Shown here in pieces: positions 52,049-59,597 of a stretch of 64,000 nt of DNA. The stretch's first letter is position 1; each line of letters starts with the position of its first letter. The position numbers were made by a program, and so were the translations under genes. Source of the stretch: Gaiellasilicea sp963749515 (GTDB lineage: Bacteria; Actinomycetota; Thermoleophilia; Gaiellales; Gaiellaceae); NCBI GenBank assembly GCA_963749515.1, contig CAVVMR010000009.1, forward strand, positions 124,001 through 188,000, written 5' to 3'. The notes beneath the pieces were generated by a model, which did not search any database, was not told the origin of the DNA, and worked only from the letters and a program-made list of their open reading frames with translations.

Positions 52049-52675
52049 ATGGCAGTCGTGCTCGGTGCGGGCTGGATCATTCCCGACCGCGACTTCAGCG
52101 TCGACGAGCACCTGCAGCTGCGCGGCCTGCGTCCGCTCTCCCGTGCGAGCCGGCTCGCGTGCGTTGCGGCGGCGACGGCGCTCCGTCATCCACAGCCGCC
52201 TCCGGCCGCACCGGAGCGCTGCGCCGTCGTTCTCGGAACACGTTTCGCCAGCATCGAGCCGCTCGTCGAGTTCAACCGCGTGGCCCTCACGGACGGACCG
52301 GGGCTCGTCAACCCCTCGAGCTTCCCGAACGTCGTCGTCAACGCGCACGCCGGATATCTGGGCATCCTCTTCGGGCTCGCCGGCCCGAACGTGACCCTTT
52401 GCGGCGAGACGGCCGGACTGGACGCGCTCGGCCAGGCTCTCGACCTGCTCGAGCTCGGCCGGGCCGACGCCGTCCTCGCCGGCGGCGTCGAGGCCTACGG
52501 GGAGACGCTCTACGACGGGCTGCGCCGGGCCGGAGCCGACGAGCCCGAGGAGGCTGCGGCGTTGCTGCTGCTCGGCCGGGAAGGCCCCGGCCAGCCGTTC
52601 ACGCGCGACGATCTCGGCGCGCTCGTCGCAGGTCCGGCCGCCGGTGCCCTAGCGCCCGTGCGCGCGGCGGCTTAG
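52049..52675 (+). CDS. Short ketosynthase homologue without active-site Cys (chain-length-factor-like)
   Basis: 208 residues covering only the N-terminal half of the thiolase fold (VVLGTRFASIEPLVEFN, NPSSFPNVVVNAHAGYLGI, DLLELGRADAVLAGGVEAYG). At the position of the nucleophile the sequence is LCGETAGLDALG, so Cys becomes Glu; the C-terminal half with the His residues is missing. It resembles Ketoacyl-synt_2 proteins and the KS-beta of type II polyketide synthases. It probably pairs with the upstream ketosynthase. The 3' end overlaps hisIE (opposite strand) by 27 bp. Confidence 0.75.
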   Translation: MAVVLGAGWIIPDRDFSVDEHLQLRGLRPLSRASRLACVAAATALRHPQPPPAAPERCAVVLGTRFASIEPLVEFNRVALTDGPGLVNPSSFPNVVVNAHAGYLGILFGLAGPNVTLCGETAGLDALGQALDLLELGRADAVLAGGVEAYGETLYDGLRRAGADEPEEAAALLLLGREGPGQPFTRDDLGALVAGPAAGALAPVRAAA

Positions 52676-53200
52676 CTCCTCTTCGACGAGACGCGGGTCG
52701 AGGCCGCGAGCCGCGAGCAGCGCATAGCTGTGGAACCAGAGATCGGCCAGCTCCTCCACGAGGCGCTGGTCGGACTCGCCCGCGCCCGCGAGCGCGGCTT
52801 CGAGCCCCTCCTCTCCCACCTTGCGGGCGGCGAGCGAGGGATCGTCGAGCAGCGTCACGACGTACGAGCCCTCCGGCCGCTGCAGCCCGCGCTCGGTGAT
52901 CACGCGCCACAGCCAGGGCGCGAAGCACGACTCTGCGCCGGTGTGGCAGACCGGCCCCGCGGGCTTCACCCGGAGAAGAATCGTGTCCGCATCGCAGTCC
53001 TCACGGAGCTCCTCGACCGCGAGCGTGTTGCCGGACGTCTCGCCCTTGCGCCAGTAGCTCTCGCGCGACCGGCTCCAGAACCAGGCCTCTCCCGTCTCGC
53101 GCGTGCGGCGAAGCGCCTCCTCGTCCATCCAGGCCAGCATCAGCACGCGGTTCGTTTCCGCGTCCTGAACGATCGCGGGTGTCAGATCCGGACGTTCCAT
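52649..53200 (-). CDS. hisIE: Bifunctional phosphoribosyl-AMP cyclohydrolase / phosphoribosyl-ATP pyrophosphatase
   Basis: 183 residues: HisI part (VLMLAWMDEEALRRTRETG, SRESYWRKGETSGN, DCDADTILLRVKPAGPVCHT) and HisE part (KVGEEGLEAALAGAGESDQ, ELADLWFHSYALLAARG). Catalyses the second and third steps of histidine synthesis. ATG 53200 lies within the hisF 3' end. Last gene of the his operon. Confidence 0.93.
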   Translation of the reverse strand: MERPDLTPAIVQDAETNRVLMLAWMDEEALRRTRETGEAWFWSRSRESYWRKGETSGNTLAVEELREDCDADTILLRVKPAGPVCHTGAESCFAPWLWRVITERGLQRPEGSYVVTLLDDPSLAARKVGEEGLEAALAGAGESDQRLVEELADLWFHSYALLAARGLDPRLVEEELSRRAHGR

Positions 53201-53922
53201 CCCGCCTCCTTCAGCTCCGCCTTCAGCTCCTGCACCCGTTCCGGCCGCTCGTGCACGATCGAGGCCACGATCGCCGCCTCTGCACCCACGCCGAACGCAT
53301 CTGCCAGGTGCCGCGCTTCGCCCGCGCCGCCGGAGGCGATCACGGGCACGTCGACCGCATCCACCATCGCGGCCGTCAGCTCGAGGTCGTAGCCCGCTCT
53401 CGTTCCGTCGGCGTCGATCGACGTCACGAGCAGCTCGCCGGCACCGCGCGCAACCGCCTCGCGCGCCCAGGTGACCGCGTCCGCGTCCCGCTCCGTCCTG
53501 CCGCCGTGGGTGACAACCCGGCCCCCGCGCGCGTCGATCGCGCACACCACCGCCTGCGCGCCGAACTCGGCAGCCAGCCCGGTCAGCAGCGCCGGATCGT
53601 CGAACGCCGCTCGGTTGACGGCGACCTTGTCCGCCCCGGCGCGAAGCAGCGAGCGAGCGTCCTCGAGACCCGTGATGCCGCCGCCGACTGTGAACGGAAT
53701 CGTCAGCCGCTCCGCGGCGTGCTCCACGAGCTCCAGCATCGGCCCACGCCCGTCCACCGTCGCTGTGATGTCCAGGAAGACGAGCTCGTCGGCGCCGACA
53801 TCCGAGTAGCGCTGCGCGAGCTCGACCGGGTCGCCGACGTCGCGGAGCGACTCGAAGCGCACGCCCTTGACGACGCGGCCGCCCGCGACGTCGAGGCAGG
53901 GGATCACGCGTTTCTTGACCAC
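53182..53922 (-). CDS. hisF: Imidazole glycerol phosphate synthase subunit HisF
   Basis: 246 residues of the (beta/alpha)8 barrel: KKRVIPCLDVAGGRVVKGV, ELVFLDITAT (catalytic Asp), FTVGGGI, ELLVTSIDADGT (second Asp) and VIASGGAG. Works with HisH to form imidazole glycerol phosphate and AICAR. GTG 53922 overlaps hisH by 19 nt. Confidence 0.95.
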   Translation of the reverse strand: MVKKRVIPCLDVAGGRVVKGVRFESLRDVGDPVELAQRYSDVGADELVFLDITATVDGRGPMLELVEHAAERLTIPFTVGGGITGLEDARSLLRAGADKVAVNRAAFDDPALLTGLAAEFGAQAVVCAIDARGGRVVTHGGRTERDADAVTWAREAVARGAGELLVTSIDADGTRAGYDLELTAAMVDAVDVPVIASGGAGEARHLADAFGVGAEAAIVASIVHERPERVQELKAELKEAGWNVRI

Positions 53923-54500
53923 TGCAGCACGTTCTCGAGCACGCGTGCGCCGGCGGCGCCGCTCCGCTCGGGATGGAACTGGACTCCGGCCAGCACGCCG
54001 TCTTCGACGGCGGCGACGACCTCGCCGGCGTGGTCGACCCGGGCGACCACGAGCGTCTCGTCGTCCGGTTGCACGGCATAGCTGTGGGCGAAGTAGACGT
54101 CGGCGCCGTCGAGCCCGTCGAGGATGCGCGACCGGCGGGGGAACGCGAGCTCGTTCCAGCCCATGTGCGGCACGGTCGGCGCGTCGAGCCTGCGGACACG
54201 GCCTGCGATCAGGCCCAGGCCTTCGCCTCCCTCGTCGCTCTGCTCGAACAGGATCTGGAGCCCGACGCAGATCCCGAACACGGGCCGGCCCGCCTCGACG
54301 CGGTCGCGCAGCACAGCCGCGAGCGGCCCCAACCCCGCGGCGGCGCGCGCCGCGTGGCCGACACCTGCGACGACGGCCAGCGGCGCGCCCGCGACCTCCG
54401 CCGGATCCTTCGTCACGACGGGCTCCGCGCCCGCGCGGGCCAGGGCCGAGCAGACGCTGCGCAGGTTGCCGGCGCCGTAGTCGGCGAGCACGACCTTCAT
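53904..54500 (-). CDS. hisH: Imidazole glycerol phosphate synthase glutaminase subunit HisH
   Basis: 198 residues: VVLADYGAGNLRSV, nucleophile Cys78 in VFGICVGLQIL, and QFHPERSG (His/Glu of the triad). The oxyanion-region PGVG of most HisH reads AGVG here. Provides ammonia to HisF. ATG overlaps the hisCB stop by 4 nt. Confidence 0.93.
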   Translation of the reverse strand: MKVVLADYGAGNLRSVCSALARAGAEPVVTKDPAEVAGAPLAVVAGVGHAARAAAGLGPLAAVLRDRVEAGRPVFGICVGLQILFEQSDEGGEGLGLIAGRVRRLDAPTVPHMGWNELAFPRRSRILDGLDGADVYFAHSYAVQPDDETLVVARVDHAGEVVAAVEDGVLAGVQFHPERSGAAGARVLENVLQWSRNA

Positions 54501-56065
54501 GCAAGCCCCTTCGTGGACTGGACGCCTCCCGACGCGGGTGCGCACGCCTCGCGCAGCGCACGGCCGAGCGCCTTGAACGCCGCCTCGGCGACGTGGTGGT
54601 CGTCCTTCCCGGCGGCGGTGACGTGAATCGTGCAACCGGCCTGCATGGAGAAGCGCTCCAGTGCATGCGGCAGCAGAGAGAGGGCGAGCCCGCCGACACG
54701 CTCGCCGGTGAAGGCGAGCGAGATCTCGGCATGTGGCCGCCGGACGAGGTCGACGGCCGCGGTTGCGCTCGCCTCGTCCATCGGAACCGTCGCCGCCCCG
54801 TAGCGCACGATGCCCTGCCGGTCGCCGAGCGCCTCGGCCAGAGCATCGCCGAGCGCAGCGAGGACGTCCTCCACCGTGTGGTGCTCGTCGACGTCGAGGT
54901 CGCCACCGGCGAGCACCTCGAGGTCGAAGCCTGCATGGAAGGCCCAGAGCGTGAGGAGGTGGTCGAGAAATCCGATCCCGGTGCCGCAGCGGACGCGGCC
55001 CGAGCCGTCGAGGTCGAGCGACAGGCTCAGCGCGGTCTCGGTGCTCGTGCGCGTGACGTAGGCGGTGCGACCGGGTGCCGGATCGGCCGTTGCGCCGAGC
55101 GCTGCCAGCAGGACGTCGTTCTCTCGCGGCCTTCGCAGCGTGATCCGGATGCCTCCGCTCACCTGGCGCACGACGAGCCCCTGCGCCTCGAGCCTCGCGC
55201 CGACGGGCTCCTCGGAGCGGAGGAAGACGAAGTTGCAGTGGCCTTCCGGGCAGTCGTGCCCGGCCGCGACGAGGGCGGCGCGCACCCGCTCGCGCTCGGC
55301 CAGCGTGTCCGTGACGTCGATGCGCGGGTCCCGCAGGGCCGCGGCACCGATCCGGGCGGCCGGGCCGCTGACGCTCGCCGGCGGCCGGCGCAGCTCGAGC
55401 TCCGCCGCCGCCTCCGGCGAGGCCACCGCCCAGCCGACCCGAAGCGAGGCGAAGCCGAAGGCCTTCGAGAGCGTCCGAAGGACGATCACGTTCGGCTGCT
55501 CGGCGATCAACGTCACACAGGTCACGCCCGCAAACTCGAAGTAGGCTTCGTCGACCACGACCGCCGCCTCCGGATGAGCGCGGGCGAGCGCGGCGATCTC
55601 GGACGGCTCGCGGAGCTCGCCGGTGGGATTGTTCGGGTTGCACACCCAGATCAGGTCTGCGCCGTCCGCCGAGCCCGCGATCGACGCGCCCGCCAGCTCC
55701 GTCGCGATCCGGTAGAGACCGTAGGTGGGCTCGTCGATCGCCGCCGAGCTGCCGGAGCCGAGATAGGTGCGCGCGCAGAGCAGGATCAGCTCGTCGGCGC
55801 CCGCTCCGATGACGACCTGGTCGGCCGTGACGCCGCAGTACGCAGCGGCAGCCTCACGCAGCTCCGCGAACGTCCCGTCCGGGTACTCCTGCAGCCGTGC
55901 GAAGCTCTCCGCCAGCGGCACCTGCGGCACGCCGGGCACGGGCGGCGTGTTCTGGTCGTAGCGCAGGATCTGCTCGAGTCGCAGCCCGTGACGCGCGGCC
56001 ACGTCCGCCGAGGACGGCGACCACTCGTACGCGCGGAAGCCCGCCGGGAGCGATTGCGCCCTCAC
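54497..56065 (-). CDS. hisCB: HisC-HisB fusion: histidinol-phosphate aminotransferase + imidazoleglycerol-phosphate dehydratase
   Basis: 522 residues, one uninterrupted frame. Residues 1-325 are a class I aminotransferase (RYDQNTPPVP, NPNNPTGE at 143, PLP Lys201 in TLSKAFGFASLRVGW, and the C-terminal substrate Arg in GGIRITL). Residues 330-522 are a dehydratase with TRTSTETALSLSL, GFLDHLLTLW, DEHHTVEDV, and DDHHVAEAAFKALG, i.e. two HHxxE metal sites. The pathway step order is HisB then HisC, so the fusion links consecutive reactions. Usual HisB fusions are with HisN phosphatase. Confidence 0.93.
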   Translation of the reverse strand: MRAQSLPAGFRAYEWSPSSADVAARHGLRLEQILRYDQNTPPVPGVPQVPLAESFARLQEYPDGTFAELREAAAAYCGVTADQVVIGAGADELILLCARTYLGSGSSAAIDEPTYGLYRIATELAGASIAGSADGADLIWVCNPNNPTGELREPSEIAALARAHPEAAVVVDEAYFEFAGVTCVTLIAEQPNVIVLRTLSKAFGFASLRVGWAVASPEAAAELELRRPPASVSGPAARIGAAALRDPRIDVTDTLAERERVRAALVAAGHDCPEGHCNFVFLRSEEPVGARLEAQGLVVRQVSGGIRITLRRPRENDVLLAALGATADPAPGRTAYVTRTSTETALSLSLDLDGSGRVRCGTGIGFLDHLLTLWAFHAGFDLEVLAGGDLDVDEHHTVEDVLAALGDALAEALGDRQGIVRYGAATVPMDEASATAAVDLVRRPHAEISLAFTGERVGGLALSLLPHALERFSMQAGCTIHVTAAGKDDHHVAEAAFKALGRALREACAPASGGVQSTKGLA

Positions 56066-57198
56066 GCCAGCTCCAGGGCGGCCGCGTGCAGCGGCAGCCC
56101 TTCGAGGCGGGCCAGTGGCAGGCCGATCGCGCGCGCGTGCGAGAGATCATCGGCGCGGACGAGCTGGATCGGCTTGAGAAACGACTCGAGCCCGAGCCCG
56201 CCCGAGCCTCGCGCGAGGCCCCCGGTCGGGAGAATGTGCGTCGCGCCGGCCGCGTAGTCCCCGACGACGGCGGACGTGCGCACGAACACCGTGCCGGCAT
56301 TGCGGATCCGGTCGAGCAGCGGCTCCGGGTCGGCCACCCAGAGCTCGAGATGCTCCGGCGCGTACGCCTCCGAGAGCGCGAGCGCCTCGTCGACGGTCGC
56401 CACGTTGCGAACCGAGACGTTCTCGGCGTCGGCGACAAGGCTCTCGACCGCAGCGGAGAGGTCGGAATCGACGCTGAGGAGAATCGCCTCGCTGTCCGGC
56501 CCGTGCTCGGCCTGCGCGAGGAGGTCCGCGGCACAGCGGGCGGGATCGGCCGAGGCGTCGGCGATCACGACGACCTCGCTCGGCCCGGCGGGAAGATCGA
56601 TTGCAACGTGACTCGAGACGAGCAGCTTCGCGGCAGTGACCCAGCGGTTGCCGGGGCCGACGATCTTGTCGACACGCGCGATCGTCTCGGTCCCAAACGT
56701 GAGCGCGGCCACCGCCTGGGCGCCGCCGACCGAGTAGACCTCGTCGATCCCGAGCGCGTGCGCGGCGGCAAGCGTCGCCTCGGAGGCCTTCGGCGTCACG
56801 ACCGCGATGCGCTCGACCCCGGCGACACGCGCCGGCACCGCCGCCATCACGAGTGAGGACGGATAGGTCGCGCGACCGCCGGGGACGTAGACGCCGACTG
56901 ACGCCAGCGGAAGCCAGCGCCGCTCCGAGCGCACCCCTTCCACCGCCTCGAGCGCGACGTCCGGCGGCCGTTGCGGCTCGCAGAAGGCGGCGACCGCATC
57001 GGCGAGCGCCCGCAGGGCGCCGAGCTCGTCCGGCTGCAGACGTGCGCCGCGGAGCCCTTCCGCCGGCACCCTCAGCTCCGGCCGCTCGCCGTCGAGGCGC
57101 TCGGTCCAGTCGAGCAGCGCCGCGTCCCCGCGGTCGCGCACGTCCCCGACGATCTCGGCGACGACCGGCAGCACGTCCTCGAAGCTCGCACCCCTCAC
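56062..57198 (-). CDS. hisD: Histidinol dehydrogenase
   Basis: 378 residues: VRDRGDAALLDWTERLDG near the N-terminus, VGVYVPGGRATYPSSLVMAA, KIVGPGNRWVTAAKLLV, LPAGPSEVVVIAD, QAEHGPDSEAILLS, and EAYAPEHLELWV with HILPTGGLAR. All hallmark zinc and catalytic (Glu/His) regions are present. It lacks 25-30 N-terminal residues of typical HisD. GTG 57198 overlaps hisG by 4 nt. Confidence 0.94.
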   Translation of the reverse strand: MRGASFEDVLPVVAEIVGDVRDRGDAALLDWTERLDGERPELRVPAEGLRGARLQPDELGALRALADAVAAFCEPQRPPDVALEAVEGVRSERRWLPLASVGVYVPGGRATYPSSLVMAAVPARVAGVERIAVVTPKASEATLAAAHALGIDEVYSVGGAQAVAALTFGTETIARVDKIVGPGNRWVTAAKLLVSSHVAIDLPAGPSEVVVIADASADPARCAADLLAQAEHGPDSEAILLSVDSDLSAAVESLVADAENVSVRNVATVDEALALSEAYAPEHLELWVADPEPLLDRIRNAGTVFVRTSAVVGDYAAGATHILPTGGLARGSGGLGLESFLKPIQLVRADDLSHARAIGLPLARLEGLPLHAAALELA

Positions 57199-58085
57199 GC
57201 GACGAGCCGCTCCACCGGCAGGACCAGGATCGAGGAGGCGCCCGCGGCCTTGAGCGGCGCCAGCAGGTTCCAGATGTCGTCGGCGTCGACCGCGGCATGC
57301 ACCGCGATCTGGCCCGGCTCCGCGAGGTCGATCACGGACGGAGCGCCCATTCCCGGCAGCAGCGCACTGATCTCCTCGAGCGCGGAGCGCGGCGCGTTCA
57401 GCATCAGATAGCGCCGGCGCCTCGCCGCGACGACTCCGGAGACCATCAGCACGACTCGCTCGACGAGCTCCCGGCGCTCGGCCAGCGCCGCCTCGCTGGA
57501 GACGAGGACGGCCTGGGACTCGAGCAAGCTGCCGAGCAGGCGCAGGCCGTTCGCACTCGCGGTCGAGCCGGTCGAGACGAGATCGACGATTGCGTCCGAG
57601 AGGCCAAGGCGCGGCGCAGCCTCCACCGAGCCCGAGACGCGAACGAGCTCGGCCTCCACACCGATCTCCGCCAGGCGGGCCTTCGTCGAGGCGGGATAGG
57701 CGGTCGCGATGCGTAGCCCGTTGAGGTCGGTCAGCTCGGTCTGCGGCGCGTCCTCCGGCACCGCCGCCTGCAGCGTGCAGCGGGCAAAGCCGAGCTCTGC
57801 CAGCGTGATCACGTTCGCCCCAGCCTCCGCGACCAGGTTGGCGCCGGTGATGCCGACGTCGACGACTCCGTCCTGGACGTACTCCGGGACGTCGCCGGCG
57901 CGCACGAGCAGCAGGTCGACCGGCGCGTTCGCACACGGGACGAGCAACGCCCGGTCAGTCGCCTCGAAGCTCAGCCCGGCCTCGGCGCACAGTCGCAGCG
58001 CGGGCTCGGCCATCCGCCCCTTGGAGGGGACGCCGAGGGTGAGCCGGCCGTTCGAGCCGGCGCGGACAAAGCCGTTCGGCGTCAT
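57195..58085 (-). CDS. hisG: ATP phosphoribosyltransferase, long form
   Basis: 296 residues with LTLGVPSKGRMAEPALRLC, VDVGITGANLVAEAGA, DAIVDLVSTGSTASANGLRL and a C-terminal ACT-like domain (YLMLNAPRSALEEISALLPG, GASSILVLPVERLVA), so the HisZ-independent hexameric type that histidine feedback-inhibits. ATG directly follows the YerC-type gene stop. Confidence 0.95.
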   Translation of the reverse strand: MTPNGFVRAGSNGRLTLGVPSKGRMAEPALRLCAEAGLSFEATDRALLVPCANAPVDLLLVRAGDVPEYVQDGVVDVGITGANLVAEAGANVITLAELGFARCTLQAAVPEDAPQTELTDLNGLRIATAYPASTKARLAEIGVEAELVRVSGSVEAAPRLGLSDAIVDLVSTGSTASANGLRLLGSLLESQAVLVSSEAALAERRELVERVVLMVSGVVAARRRRYLMLNAPRSALEEISALLPGMGAPSVIDLAEPGQIAVHAAVDADDIWNLLAPLKAAGASSILVLPVERLVA

Positions 58086-58400
58086 CTAGCTCTTCCGCTT
58101 CCTGTGCGTCCGGTCGAGCGCGATCCGGTAGCCGCCGGTGCCGTTCCGCAGCCACTGGGCGACGCGCGTCACCGTGGCGGTGCTCGTCGGGACGCGCTCG
58201 GCGATCTCGACGTACGGGACATGCTGCTCCAGGAGCTTCGCGGTCTGCCACCGATGCGTGAGCGCTTCCAGCTCGGGGAGCGTGCAGAGGTCGCGCAGGA
58301 ACCGTCGCGCCTCGTCGCGCGTGCGCAGGGTCAGGACGGCATCGGCCAGATCGTCCAGCCCGGGTACCTGCTCGACGTCGCGCTTGAGCTCGAGAGCCAT
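58086..58400 (-). CDS. YerC/TrpR-like DNA-binding protein
   Basis: 104 residues: RDEARRFLRDLCTLPELEAL, RWQTAKLLEQHVPYVEIAERV, and the recognition helix TSTATVTRVAQWLRNGTGGY. This is the TrpR-superfamily YerC group, often encoded beside his genes. First gene of the his operon, most likely its regulator. The ATG lies 6 nt after TAGCAT on this strand, hence probably leaderless, and next to three 8-bp repeats that could be its operator. Confidence 0.88.
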   Translation of the reverse strand: MALELKRDVEQVPGLDDLADAVLTLRTRDEARRFLRDLCTLPELEALTHRWQTAKLLEQHVPYVEIAERVPTSTATVTRVAQWLRNGTGGYRIALDRTHRKRKS

Positions 58401-58407
58401 TCCTGCA

Positions 58408-58431
58408 TGCTAACATGCTAGCGTGCTAACG
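58408..58431. promoter_or_regulatory. Three tandem 8-bp repeats forming back-to-back leaderless his promoters
   Basis: TGCTAACA, TGCTAGCG, TGCTAACG in direct succession, including the palindrome GCTAGC. They fill the 22 bp between the yerC-like ATG (58400, minus) and the hisA GTG (58423, plus). TAACAT at 58411-58416 is 6 nt before hisA. TAGCAT (minus, 58412-58407) is 6 nt before the yerC-like gene. A TrpR-family operator with CTAG would fit here. Confidence 0.6.
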
Positions 58432-59142
58432 CGCAAAGACTTCACGATCTACCCGGCGATCGACGTGCTCGACGGTCGTGTCGTCCGCCTCTCGGAGGGC
58501 CGCCGCGAGACGGTCACGGTGGAAGGGGGCGATCCGGTCGCCGCGGCCGAGCGCTTCGCAGCGGAAGGCGCCGCCTGGCTCCATCTCGTCGACCTCGACG
58601 GCGCGTTCTCGGGTGCTCCCGATCTCGAGCTCGTGACGCGCATCGCGGCGGTCGGGCCGCCCGTGCAGGTCGGTGGCGGCTACCGCAGCCTCGACTCGAT
58701 CGACGACGCGCTCGCGGCGGGCGCGGCGCGCGTGCTCGTCGGCACTGCCGCGCTCGAGGAGGAGTTCCTGGTCGCTGCCGCAGCCCGGTTCGGCGATGGG
58801 GTCGCGGTGGCGATCGACGCCCGCCACGGCACGGTGACCGTCAGCGGCTGGACGCGCTCGACCGAGCTCACGCCCGGAGAGCTCGCCCGTCGCTGCGCCG
58901 AAGCAGGCATCCGCCGAGCCCTGGTCACGAGCGCGCAGCGGGACGGCACGCTCTCGGGGCCGGACGTGCCGCTTCTGGAGAGCGTCCTGGCGGCCGATCT
59001 GCCGGTGATCGCGGCAGGCGGGATCGCAGCGCTCGACGACCTCCGGATTCTCCGCGAGCTCGGCTGCGAGGGCGCTGTGACCGGCAGCGCGATCTGGCTC
59101 GACCGATTCACTCTGGCCGAAGCGCTGTATCAAGTAAAGTGA
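58423..59142 (+). CDS. hisA: Phosphoribosylformimino-5-aminoimidazole carboxamide ribotide isomerase
   Basis: 239 residues of the HisA barrel: FTIYPAIDVLDGRVVRLSEG (catalytic Asp), WLHLVDLDGAFSG, VQVGGGYRS, VAIDARHGTVTVSGW, and PVIAAGGIAALDDL. Could also serve tryptophan synthesis (PriA activity is common in actinobacteria); that cannot be seen here. GTG 58423 sits inside the repeat array, 6 nt after TAACAT. A MoaD-like gene and thrC follow. Confidence 0.93.
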   Translation: MLTRKDFTIYPAIDVLDGRVVRLSEGRRETVTVEGGDPVAAAERFAAEGAAWLHLVDLDGAFSGAPDLELVTRIAAVGPPVQVGGGYRSLDSIDDALAAGAARVLVGTAALEEEFLVAAAARFGDGVAVAIDARHGTVTVSGWTRSTELTPGELARRCAEAGIRRALVTSAQRDGTLSGPDVPLLESVLAADLPVIAAGGIAALDDLRILRELGCEGAVTGSAIWLDRFTLAEALYQVK

Positions 59143-59149
59143 CGCGCCG

Positions 59150-59419
59150 ATGACGCCGGTACGGATCCCCCCGATGCTTCGCGACCAGGTCGAGGGCCAA
59201 CGCGAAGTGCAGGGCGAGGGCGACACCGTGCGTCAGGTGCTCGAGGACCTGGCCACGCGGTACCCCGCACTGCGCGCCAACCTCTTCGAGCAGGGTGACC
59301 TGTCGCCGTTCGTCAACGTCTACGTCGGCCGCGACGACGTGCGCACGCTCGACGGATTGGACACGCCGGTCGGGGGCAGCTCGGTGATCCTCCTGCCGGC
59401 GATGGCCGGCGGTCGCTAA
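59150..59419 (+). CDS. MoaD/ThiS-like ubiquitin-fold protein
   Basis: 89 residues: VRIPPMLRDQVEGQREVQGE, TVRQVLEDLATRYPALRANL, and the C-terminal VGGSSVILLPAMAGGR. The tail is GGR rather than the bare GG of mature sulfur carriers, so trimming of the last residue would be required for adenylation. Related actinobacterial proteins (CysO) carry sulfur for cysteine synthesis. ATG 7 nt past the hisA stop. Confidence 0.8.
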   Translation: MTPVRIPPMLRDQVEGQREVQGEGDTVRQVLEDLATRYPALRANLFEQGDLSPFVNVYVGRDDVRTLDGLDTPVGGSSVILLPAMAGGR

Positions 59420-59421
59420 CC

Positions 59422-59441
59422 CGCGTTATTTGCAGAACGCG
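59422..59441 (+). terminator. Short hairpin between the MoaD-like gene and thrC leader
   Basis: CGCGTT and AACGCG with an 8-nt loop, 3 nt past the stop codon. Could end the hisA-moaD transcript. Confidence 0.35.
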
Positions 59442-59467
59442 TCGCGGACGTCTACTCTCAAACCAGC

Positions 59468-59545
59468 ATGGGCGCGCACAAGCTCGCATGTCTGCCTGAC
59501 GGCCTTATCGAGGGCCTTATTATCGTGCGCGCGCGTTTGCGCTAG
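59468..59545 (+). CDS. Possible thrC leader peptide, 25 residues
   Basis: ATG to TAG 53 bp upstream of thrC encodes MGAHKLACLPDGLIEGLIIV followed by RARLR, with three Ile and several Leu codons close together. The stretch GGCCTTAT is repeated within it (59501 and 59513). Downstream, CCGCCC-rich sequence near 59560 can pair with the GAGGCGG ribosome-binding site of thrC. Attenuation by branched-chain or threonine-family amino acids is a guess. The rest of the 59420-59597 gap shows nothing else. Confidence 0.3.
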   Translation: MGAHKLACLPDGLIEGLIIVRARLR

Positions 59546-59597
59546 TCGGCCTTTCTCACCCGCCCCGCCGGCTAGCTCGATTCACAGAGGCGGATGA

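Noticed and set aside
58408..58431. CRISPR or other repeat array
   Set aside because: Only three 8-bp units without spacers; better explained as promoter/operator.
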